A DNA stretch of 38,964 bases from an uncultured Erysipelotrichaceae bacterium (GTDB lineage: Bacteria; Bacillota_I; Bacilli_A; RF39; UBA660). The stretch lies in the NCBI GenBank assembly GCA_902764545.1, contig CACWWC010000014.1:1-38964 (forward strand), given 5' to 3'. Under the pieces are notes generated by a model. That model ran no database searches. It worked only from the letters and a program-made list of their open reading frames with translations, and was not told the DNA's origin. The number at the start of each line of letters is the position of its first letter. Position 1 is the stretch's first letter. This document shows, piece by piece, positions 32,971 to 38,964 of this stretch. Position numbers and translations under genes: made by a program.

Positions 32971-32998
32971 AAAAAAAAGAAACTCATTTTAAAGTTTC
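32971..32998 (-). terminator. Terminator of the upstream acetate kinase gene
   Basis: GAAACT pairs with AGTTTC (extended by a G at the base) around an 8-nt loop, followed on the minus strand by T8. Confidence 0.7.
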
Positions 32999-33001
32999 CA
33001 T

Positions 33002-34201
33002 TTACATTTTAGTTACAATATCATATGTATCCCTAATAATCATTAATTCTTCATTAGTAGGTACAACCCATGCAGCAATTGATGAATCTTTAGTAGTAAT
33101 AATACCTTCATGAATATCTTTAAAACCAGCAATACTAGAATTAACATCCTTATCAACTTTAATACCTAAAGGTGCAACTCTAGACAATATAGCTTCTCTT
33201 GCTTCAAAGCCATTTTCACCTACTCCAGCAGTAAATACTATTGCATCTACATTTCCTTCTAATTCAATATAATAATCAGCAATATATTTAGCAACTCTAT
33301 CATGATACATCTTTAACGCAAGATTTGCTTTTTCTTCTCCACGTGCACAAGCCTCTTCAACATCACGACAATCAGAATATCCACTTATTCCTAAAAGACC
33401 ACTTTGCTTATTAAGATCATTTGTTATTTCCTCAACACTTTTTCCTGATTCTTTACAAACATATTCAATTATTGATGGATCTATAGAGCCACTACGAGTT
33501 CCCATCATTAATCCATCTAGTGGAGTAAGCCCCATTGTCGTATCAAAACATTTACCATTTTTTACAGCACTTATACTTGCACCACTTCCAATATGACAAA
33601 TAATTAAATTAACATCTTCCTTACCAAGCTTTTCTTTCATTGTAGTAGTAATAAATTTGTGACTAGTACCATGAAATCCATACTTACGCACACCAAATTT
33701 TTCATACCATTCATTTGGAACAGGATACATATAATTTTCACGAGGCATAGTTTGATGAAAAGCTGTATCATAAACTGCAACCATTGCTACATCAGGTAAA
33801 ACCTCTTTTAAAGCCTCAATTCCAGCTAAATTACCAGGATGGTGAAGAGGTCCCAATTTAGTTAAATCTTTTATGCTTTGAATAACCTTATCATCAATTA
33901 AAACAGAATCGCTATATTTCTCACCGCCATGTAAAACTCGATGTCCAACACCTTTAATCTCATCTAAAGAAGTAACTGCTTTATGTTTCAATAACTCATC
34001 AATTAAAACTTTAACAGCAGCTCTATGATCCTTCAAATACTTTGCACCCTTAATCTTCTCACCATTAAACTTAGTCGTCCAAAAGCTATCCTTTAATCCA
34101 ATTTTTTCTATATTACCACTTATAATAACCTTTTCTGCAGGCATATCAAATAATTGAAATTTTAAAGAACTACTTCCCGCATTAACACATAAAAACTTCA
34201 T
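33002..34201 (-). CDS. ackA: Acetate kinase, second copy
   Basis: 399 aa. Motifs: VNAGSSSLKFQL, GHRVLHGG, YDTAFHQ, KYGFHGTSH, MGTRSGSIDPS, FTAGVGENG and TNEELMIIRDT. Here the HGTSH context is standard, but the nucleotide-binding element reads HIGSGASI, with Ser where most acetate kinases have Asn. The two copies are roughly half identical by eye. ATG at 34201 has AAGGAG upstream. It has its own promoter (34229-34257) and terminator, so the two copies are separately expressed. Confidence 0.95.
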   Translation of the reverse strand: MKFLCVNAGSSSLKFQLFDMPAEKVIISGNIEKIGLKDSFWTTKFNGEKIKGAKYLKDHRAAVKVLIDELLKHKAVTSLDEIKGVGHRVLHGGEKYSDSVLIDDKVIQSIKDLTKLGPLHHPGNLAGIEALKEVLPDVAMVAVYDTAFHQTMPRENYMYPVPNEWYEKFGVRKYGFHGTSHKFITTTMKEKLGKEDVNLIICHIGSGASISAVKNGKCFDTTMGLTPLDGLMMGTRSGSIDPSIIEYVCKESGKSVEEITNDLNKQSGLLGISGYSDCRDVEEACARGEEKANLALKMYHDRVAKYIADYYIELEGNVDAIVFTAGVGENGFEAREAILSRVAPLGIKVDKDVNSSIAGFKDIHEGIITTKDSSIAAWVVPTNEELMIIRDTYDIVTKM

Positions 34202-34228
34202 ATAAACACTCCTTTTCATAATAAAATT

Positions 34229-34257
34229 AAATTATCAAAGAAAAAAACAAAAGTCAA
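34229..34257 (-). promoter_or_regulatory. Promoter of the second acetate kinase gene
   Basis: TTGACT (34252-34257), 17 bases, TAATTT (34229-34234) on the minus strand. Confidence 0.6.
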
Positions 34258-34298
34258 TAAAAAAGAATAGATAATTCTCATTTATCATTATCTATTCT
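34257..34298 (-). terminator. Terminator of the SASP gene
   Basis: AGAATAGATAAT pairs with ATTATCTATTCT (34264-34275 with 34287-34298), then T on the minus strand. Confidence 0.85.
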
Positions 34299-34305
34299 AT
34301 TATTA

Positions 34306-34542
34306 CTATTTACTAGTAGACTTATTTTTATTTTTTCCACGTTCTACTAATCTCTTAGTCATTTCACCACCAACTAATCCATTATCACGACTAGTAGCAG
34401 TAGCTCCTAATTTAACACCAAATTCATTAGCAATTTCGTATTTCATATTTTCAATACTTTTTCTTGCACCTGGTGCTTTTACCTTCATAGAAGCATTCTT
34501 TTTCTTTGATTTTGAAGAGTTGCTTGATTTTACTCTTGGCAT
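34306..34542 (-). CDS. Small acid-soluble spore protein, alpha/beta type
   Basis: 78 aa. These proteins coat and protect spore DNA and are degraded at germination. The signature is complete: [20 protein letters not shown], then [16 protein letters not shown]. The YEIANEF stretch matches the recognition site of the germination protease GPR. The N-terminal 30 residues are unusually Lys/Ser-rich. ATG at 34542 follows GGGAGGTG. A forespore sigma-G promoter candidate is just upstream. thiI-sspA adjacency is known in B. subtilis. Confidence 0.95.
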   Translation of the reverse strand: MPRVKSSNSSKSKKKNASMKVKAPGARKSIENMKYEIANEFGVKLGATATSRDNGLVGGEMTKRLVERGKNKNKSTSK

Positions 34543-34563
34543 ATTATTCACCTCCCACAATAA

Positions 34564-34592
34564 TAGTTTGTGAATAAAAAGAAAAAATATAC
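34564..34592 (-). promoter_or_regulatory. Possible sigma-G promoter of the SASP gene
   Basis: On the minus strand GTATA (34588-34592), 17 bases, CAAACTA (34564-34570), close to the sigma-G pattern GMATR-17/18-CATnnTA. It starts in the last codon of thiI. Confidence 0.4.
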
Positions 34593-35782
34593 TATAATAA
34601 ATCCTTAAATTTATCTTCCGTAGCATCATTAGATATTTTAATAGTATTTAAGCTATCTATTACATTATCAATCAAAGAAGTATAATCAAATTTATTCTCT
34701 TCTTCTATAGCTATTTCCAATTTAGGATTAATAACTGGATGTTTTGGAACAAATACTGTACAACAATCCTCATAAGGAAGAATACTTGTCTCATATGTGT
34801 CAATTTTACGGGCTATATCTATTATTTCAAGTTTATCCATACATCCAACAGGCCTAATAACTGGAATATTAGTAACATTATTAATTACAGACATACTTGT
34901 CAAAGTCTGTGAAGCAACTTGTCCTATACTTTCACCATTAATAATAATTAAACCATTATATTTCTGGCATAACTTATCCATTATACGATACATCATTCTT
35001 CTCATAATAGTTATAACATAATCATCACGACAATGTTTATATATTTCTTCTTGTATTGGTGTAAAATTCACAATATGTAGATTAATGTTATTAGTATAAC
35101 TAGATAACTTTTTACATAAAGTGATTACTTTCTCTCTTGCATCTAAACTAGTATGAGGAATTGCTTCAAAATAAACAGCATCAAAAACCACTCCTCTTTT
35201 CATTGCCAAATAGCCAGCAACAGGAGAATCAATCCCACCACTTAACATCAACATACCCTTAGCTTGAGTACCAGTTGGATATCCACCACAACCATTATAT
35301 GTATTATAGTAAATATATGTTTCATCATCTCTTATTTCAACTTTTATCCACATATCGGGCTTGTGAACATCAACGGTAATGTTCGGAATATTCTTTAATA
35401 ATAAACCACCCAACACTTTATTAAAATCCTGACTGTGAATTGGAAATTGTTTATTACTTCTTTTCGTTTCAATCTTGAAAGATTTAAACTTTTCATCTGA
35501 TATAACATTTAATAATGTATTTTTAATATCATCAACATCAGAACTACACACAAAAGCAACATGAAAAGTGTGAATACCAAATATTTTACTAACAATATCT
35601 TTTATATTATCTAAATCCTCATCTTTAAATAAGATAGTCATTCTAGCTCTATCTTTGGTAATCTTCACATCATAATTAACAAGTTTTGAACAAATATTAT
35701 TATATAAAGTATTTATAAAAAAACTTCTATTACCTTTTTTAGTAGATAATTCTCCATACTTTATCAATATTACTCTATTCAT
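34592..35782 (-). CDS. thiI: tRNA 4-thiouridine synthase ThiI
   Basis: 396 aa. ThiI adenylates U8 of tRNA for sulfur transfer, and may feed thiamine thiazole synthesis. N-terminal ferredoxin-like and THUMP domains (about 1-165) precede the PP-loop [14 protein letters not shown] (SGGIDS at 181-186). [14 protein letters not shown] near the end is typical of the short Bacillus-type enzyme without a rhodanese domain. GGTGGTGAG precedes the ATG. A TAAAAT -10 with TGGACT 17 bases upstream, partly in the preceding terminator, is the likely promoter. The cysteine desulfurase gene that precedes thiI in B. subtilis is absent. Confidence 0.96.
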   Translation of the reverse strand: MNRVILIKYGELSTKKGNRSFFINTLYNNICSKLVNYDVKITKDRARMTILFKDEDLDNIKDIVSKIFGIHTFHVAFVCSSDVDDIKNTLLNVISDEKFKSFKIETKRSNKQFPIHSQDFNKVLGGLLLKNIPNITVDVHKPDMWIKVEIRDDETYIYYNTYNGCGGYPTGTQAKGMLMLSGGIDSPVAGYLAMKRGVVFDAVYFEAIPHTSLDAREKVITLCKKLSSYTNNINLHIVNFTPIQEEIYKHCRDDYVITIMRRMMYRIMDKLCQKYNGLIIINGESIGQVASQTLTSMSVINNVTNIPVIRPVGCMDKLEIIDIARKIDTYETSILPYEDCCTVFVPKHPVINPKLEIAIEEENKFDYTSLIDNVIDSLNTIKISNDATEDKFKDLL

Positions 35783-35813
35783 ATTAACTCACCACCAGGC
35801 ATATTTTATCACA

Positions 35814-35842
35814 AGAAAAAAAATAAGTCCATTAGGACTTAT
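35814..35842 (-). terminator. Terminator of the 206-aa protein gene, stop codon in the loop
   Basis: ATAAGTCC (35823-35830) pairs with GGACTTAT (35835-35842), 4-nt loop holding the TAA stop, then a T run on the minus strand. Confidence 0.85.
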
Positions 35843-36452
35843 CATCAACTTCTACTTTTGTTCTATAAAACTTTTTTGAAACAACATTACAATTATTTTT
35901 TATCTCATCTAAGCTAGAATAATTAGTAGAAAACTCCTTATTTATTTTATAAATAAAATAATCTTTTTCCAAATACTCATCAAAAATCTTTGCTTTTGAA
36001 TTATTATCAATACAATTATATAAAATTTTTTCTTCTATATCTTTAAGATTTTTATTAGTATCCCATTTACCTACTTTATATATAATAACATTATTTGAAT
36101 CCTTAATATCGTAATGCTCAATAAGATAATCATCACACTTTAAAGTTACATACCTATCATTATCATCCTCTTCAACTAAAGATTCTTTTGTATCACAATA
36201 ATTAGAACTAAAAGGACTTTTTATGCTAGTCAACAACCCTTCATCAATAACTTCAGCTAAATAAACAATCTTATCGTTACTAAAACTTGAAAAATTAGAA
36301 ATAACAACATCATTAAAAGAAATTGCATTATATTTGAACGCTCTAAAATTATTAACAAGTTTTTTATCTACAATTGAATACAATAAATAACTACCAACTA
36401 CAAGTAAACACAACATGACAATTATAACTTCTCTCTTTTTATTTTGTCTCAT
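35832..36452 (-). CDS. Single-span membrane protein, unknown
   Basis: 206 aa; family not recognised. A positively charged start and one membrane helix (about 8-27) put the remainder outside the cell. That part contains three cysteines (in YCDTKES, LKCDDY and NNCNVV) plus NCIDNN, and is rich in Asp/Asn/Lys. The ATG overlaps the end of ezrA by 14 bases with only GGTG upstream, so translation is probably coupled to ezrA. A division or wall link is possible from that coupling alone. Confidence 0.7.
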   Translation of the reverse strand: MRQNKKREVIIVMLCLLVVGSYLLYSIVDKKLVNNFRAFKYNAISFNDVVISNFSSFSNDKIVYLAEVIDEGLLTSIKSPFSSNYCDTKESLVEEDDNDRYVTLKCDDYLIEHYDIKDSNNVIIYKVGKWDTNKNLKDIEEKILYNCIDNNSKAKIFDEYLEKDYFIYKINKEFSTNYSSLDEIKNNCNVVSKKFYRTKVEVDDKS

Positions 36453-38154
36453 ACAACACCGTCAACTTTCTATAAATATCCTCATCAATAGAAGACAATA
36501 CATTAACAACTAACTCAAATGTTTCTCTATATTTACCCTTATAAAAAGATTTTTCTGCATCAATCAACATCTGCTCAACCTCATCATATGTTACCCTGTA
36601 TCTATTAGCATAAACCATTGCAATCTCCGCTAACTGAGCATTTTTTACCATTTCATTTGTCGTATTATATAATTTCAAAACTAAATCACGTGCAGTATCA
36701 ACTCTCATATTCAATGTTTTAATTACAATAGGTTTCTTTTCTAATTCTTTAACAACCTCTAAAATTGCCTCATTAGCCTCATCTAATTGAACAAAATAAT
36801 TATCAGTAATAATAGGTAACTTGTAACTTCTCATCTTATTTTTACAATTTTTTAGAAAAACTTTAATCTCATCTAATTGTTCTCTAGCTCTTACTTCATC
36901 ATCATACATGTTACCTAAAGATTTTAATGCTTTATCAAAATCGCTTTCCATGTCATTTAATCTATTTGTTAAATTTTCAACTTCTTCATTTAAAAGTGAA
37001 TATGGACAAGACTTATTTTCTTCCTTTTGAATCATTTTTTTATAATCATCATTTATTACAACTAAAACTTTATTAACATCATGAATAATTGCAAGATCAT
37101 CATCACTTAAATCATACATAGATTTAATATCATCTAATTGATCATAGACATCCTGAACAATCTTATTTGTCTTCTCAAGTCTTTTAGAAAAATCAGAAGA
37201 CATCTCCTCATATACTTTTCTAGATAATCTCTCCTTCTCAAAATCAATAAATAACGAATCATAATACTCCAATATGGTACGCAAATCAAACATACAACCT
37301 TCAAGATTAATTAACTTAACTTTTTCCAATATTCTTTCAAGATTTTTATTTGACTCTTCAATGTTATATTCAATATTTAAATAGTCCAAAACAAAACCTT
37401 TTTCAATCATTTCGTTATAAGTATTTTGTACTTCAGTCATCCTATTAGGAATAACCGTCTTAATCATTAATAAGACGTCAGGTAATTCTTTAATGAGAAT
37501 ATCCATATGATCAATCATATTATCTAAAGCCTTGCAGATATGAACAACCTCATTATAATCATTATTATCCATAACACGCTCAAAATCCAAAAATCTTTTT
37601 TCAATATTTTCAAGCTGCATTTCAACAGAATTCTGCATAAAATCATATAACTCTCTATGATCATTAAATTCCTTATTAAGAGAACGATATTTTGTTTTTA
37701 ATTTAATAACAATCGCTCTATACTTCTCTTCACTGGAAGTAACATCCTTAATTTCTTCTAATAAATGTTCAGCAGATTCTCTAATCTTATATATTTCTAT
37801 CTCTGTTTTAGCTACTCTATATCCTAGAGATTTATAATCCCTCTTTTCGATATATAAATCTAAATCAATAAGCATATCATCAATAACACTTAAACGTTTC
37901 TCTTTTATGTTAGTAAACTTATCTCTCCACTGATTATACTTTTCTTCCATCCTATCATTTTTTATTATAGGTTCAACCTTAGAAAGTTCTAATAGAACAG
38001 GAGTTGACGCAACCTGATTTCTCTGTACCTCAAGACTTTTAATCATATTCTTATAATATTTAGCTTCTGCTTTTCTAATAAAATGAAGAATAACAATAAC
38101 AATAACTAAAGCAAGCACTAAAGAAGAGCCAATAATAAGAAATTGTGATTGCAT
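36439..38154 (-). CDS. ezrA: Septation ring regulator EzrA
   Basis: 571 aa. EzrA is a membrane-anchored spectrin-like protein that binds FtsZ, restrains Z-ring assembly and recruits GpsB and PBP1. N-terminal membrane helix (4-25), then helical repeats through to the C-terminus; the early stretch VEPIIKNDRMEEKYNQWRDK matches the family, as does ANRYRVTYDEVEQMLIDAEK near the end. AGAGGTG precedes the ATG. The IS end lies only about 100 bases upstream. The order ezrA, thiI, sspA matches B. subtilis. Confidence 0.93.
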   Translation of the reverse strand: MQSQFLIIGSSLVLALVIVIVILHFIRKAEAKYYKNMIKSLEVQRNQVASTPVLLELSKVEPIIKNDRMEEKYNQWRDKFTNIKEKRLSVIDDMLIDLDLYIEKRDYKSLGYRVAKTEIEIYKIRESAEHLLEEIKDVTSSEEKYRAIVIKLKTKYRSLNKEFNDHRELYDFMQNSVEMQLENIEKRFLDFERVMDNNDYNEVVHICKALDNMIDHMDILIKELPDVLLMIKTVIPNRMTEVQNTYNEMIEKGFVLDYLNIEYNIEESNKNLERILEKVKLINLEGCMFDLRTILEYYDSLFIDFEKERLSRKVYEEMSSDFSKRLEKTNKIVQDVYDQLDDIKSMYDLSDDDLAIIHDVNKVLVVINDDYKKMIQKEENKSCPYSLLNEEVENLTNRLNDMESDFDKALKSLGNMYDDEVRAREQLDEIKVFLKNCKNKMRSYKLPIITDNYFVQLDEANEAILEVVKELEKKPIVIKTLNMRVDTARDLVLKLYNTTNEMVKNAQLAEIAMVYANRYRVTYDEVEQMLIDAEKSFYKGKYRETFELVVNVLSSIDEDIYRKLTVLYETK

Positions 38155-38188
38155 AACTTCACCTCTATTCTGATACTATATCAATTTT

Positions 38189-38218
38189 ATTTTACCATAT
38201 TATTAATACAAATTTCTA
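38189..38218 (-). promoter_or_regulatory. Possible promoter of ezrA
   Basis: Extended -10 TGGTAAAAT (38189-38197 on the minus strand), with TAGAAA 18 bases upstream of the hexamer (38213-38218). Confidence 0.4.
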
Positions 38219-38247
38219 CATTTTTAGAAACATATTGAAATTTTTTT

Positions 38248-38284
38248 GAAAATGTCAGTTAAATCATTTTGAGAAAATGTCAGT
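38248..38284 (-). repeat. Two direct repeats at the IS end
   Basis: GAAAATGTCAGT occurs at 38248-38259 and again at 38273-38284. Repeated short sites at an IS end are typical transposase-binding sites. Confidence 0.65.
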
Positions 38285-38300
38285 AGAGTATTTTTTAGAT

Positions 38301-38328
38301 AACATCAAAAGGAGTTCCTTTTGATGTT
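38301..38328. repeat. 28-bp palindrome in the IS end
   Basis: AACATCAAAAGGA, 2-nt centre, TCCTTTTGATGTT: a perfect 13-bp inverted repeat. In RNA it would be a very stable hairpin and may block transcription crossing the IS border. Confidence 0.8.
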
Positions 38329-38348
38329 TTAATATTGTACTCTGATTT

Positions 38349-38393
38349 GTTAGTCAAGAGTCAAGATAAATGCCTTCGCCACTCTTGACTAAC
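38349..38393. repeat. 13-bp inverted repeat at the transposase stop
   Basis: GTTAGTCAAGAGT (38349-38361) and ACTCTTGACTAAC (38381-38393), 19-nt spacer. The final TAG of the transposase frame lies in one arm. No T run follows, so it is more likely an IS structural element than a terminator. Confidence 0.75.
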
Positions 38394-38964
38394 CACCATA
38401 ATAATATGAGTAAGTCCAAGAATTTTTATTGGATATTTTAGGTAATCCTTTAGACCATGGAGATTTAGTAGGTTTATGAGATTTAGATTTATTAATTTCG
38501 TCCTTTGATTTAAGAGATATTACTACTGGTTTAGATATTTGAGCTTGATATTCTTTTACTGTTTTTTATTCATAAAATTTATCATTATATAAAATATGCT
38601 CAGTTCCATCTAAGAATTTATATACCTTTACTTTTTTAGAAGTTGGTATATATACTTTTTTATCATTTTCCAAAATGATATGGTACTTTTTATCATATTT
38701 TAAATATGAATTATGATATATTTTATGCTCATCCCATATAGCTAATTCTGTATTATAATCAAAACTTTTTGGTGGACTTATGAAGTGATTTTTGGTATTA
38801 TCAATTGGAAGAGCGAATCTTGCGTTGTATTTTGGTATGAATATTTCTTTTAAGTATTGATTTGCCTCTTCAATTGTATGGATGTTTTTCTTTTTAAGTT
38901 CATTATATAAACGATCTTGAAAGGTTCTCCATAGTCGTTCAATGCGTCCTTTTGCACAGGGATT
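38389..38964 (-). pseudogene. ISNCY-family transposase, C-terminal part with in-frame stop
   Basis: The frame enters from beyond the window and reads NPCAKGRIERLWRTFQDRL, then LKKKNIHTIEEANQYLKEIF and IPKYNARFALPIDNTKN, typical of the catalytic-domain end of IS1202/ISNCY transposases. After KFLDGTEHILYNDKFYE there is a TAA (38566-38568), but the same frame then runs open for 58 more codons to a TAG at 38389. That tail contains KSHKPTKSPWSKGL, resembling the KPxxxHPW tail of the family. I therefore read the TAA as a nonsense mutation rather than the natural end. The N-terminal part is not visible. Confidence 0.75.

Larger units (their letters stand above)
38253..38964 (-). mobile_element. ISNCY (IS1202-like) insertion sequence, one end
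   Basis: From about TGTCAGT at 38253 (the likely terminus) to beyond the window. It holds the repeated GAAAATGTCAGT sites, a 28-bp palindrome (38301-38328), a long inverted repeat (38349-38393) and the 3' part of a transposase gene. The exact terminus and target duplication cannot be fixed without the other end. Confidence 0.65.

Noticed and set aside
38301..38328. Palindrome as a phage attachment site or dif site
   Set aside because: No integrase nearby; it lies inside the IS end and is better explained as an IS structural element.
38349..38393. Inverted repeat as the terminal repeats of a small MITE
   Set aside because: The spacer is only 19 nt and the transposase stop is in one arm, so it belongs to the larger IS.
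1..38964. Mollicute-type genetic code (TGA = Trp)
   Set aside because: Trp is TGG throughout and TGA ends genes such as the rodZ-like gene; no frames need TGA readthrough.
1..38964. CRISPR array, tRNA or rRNA genes, prophage
   Set aside because: No regularly spaced repeats, no tRNA-like cloverleaf with a TTCGA loop, no rRNA core and no phage genes seen.

Overview
The window is a strongly A+T-rich bacterial chromosome segment from a spore-forming member of the Bacilli (Firmicutes). The reasons are the gene families and their order: EzrA, GpsB, RecU, DnaD, RNase J, RNase Y, YlxM, a class B (Bacillus-type) RNase P RNA, and the sporulation genes spoIVA, spoVIF, an alpha/beta-type SASP and the start of a CotD-like coat gene. 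TGA is a normal stop codon, so this is not a code-4 Mollicute. Compact spacing, very short leaders and A+T richness fit an uncultivated gut Bacilli lineage, but the sequence does not let me name it.

Layout. 1-5.8 kb (minus): start of a CotD-like coat gene, then ffh, a HerA-type ATPase with a disordered repeat tail, ylxM and ftsY, so the SRP locus is split by the ATPase. 5.8-8.9 kb (plus): a truncated membrane-protein remnant, rnj (RNase J), then a probable yybP-ykoY (manganese) riboswitch with an intrinsic terminator in front of a lipoprotein built from two copies of one domain. 8.9-15.1 kb (minus): gpsB, rnpB, rodZ-like, pgsA, recA, murE, rny, which joins two gene clusters known from Bacillus subtilis. 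15.4-18.7 kb (plus): recU and a class A PBP, convergent with nth and dnaD (minus). 20.1-23.9 kb (minus): an unknown membrane protein, cca, hup and two small membrane proteins. 24.0-28.7 kb (plus): der, a SHOCT-like small protein, spoVIF, an unknown five-repeat protein and spoIVA. 28.7-34.2 kb (minus): two acetate kinases, nrnA, engB, a membrane-anchored protein and a lipoprotein. 34.3-38.2 kb (minus): SASP, thiI, an unknown membrane protein and ezrA. 38.25 kb to the end: one end of an ISNCY/IS1202-like insertion sequence whose transposase carries an in-frame stop.

How the genes work together. Most are housekeeping genes for protein targeting (ffh, ftsY, ylxM), RNA decay and maturation (rnj, rny, rnpB, nrnA, cca, thiI), wall growth and division (murE, PBP, gpsB, ezrA, rodZ) and DNA maintenance (recA, recU, nth, dnaD, hup). 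Sporulation genes are scattered among them: spoIVA is the coat basement ATPase, spoVIF acts late in coat maturation, SASP protects spore DNA, and the CotD-like gene is a coat structural gene.

The most interesting points are: (1) a Mn2+ riboswitch that appears to control a lipoprotein of unknown function rather than a known Mn exporter; (2) an undescribed repeat protein between spoVIF and spoIVA; (3) the spoVIF ribosome-binding site lying inside a terminator hairpin; (4) rnpB whose P1 helix appears to use the last codons of gpsB; (5) the repeated KP(S/P)LIN motif in the HerA-like ATPase tail. All calls are from reading the sequence; no database search was run.
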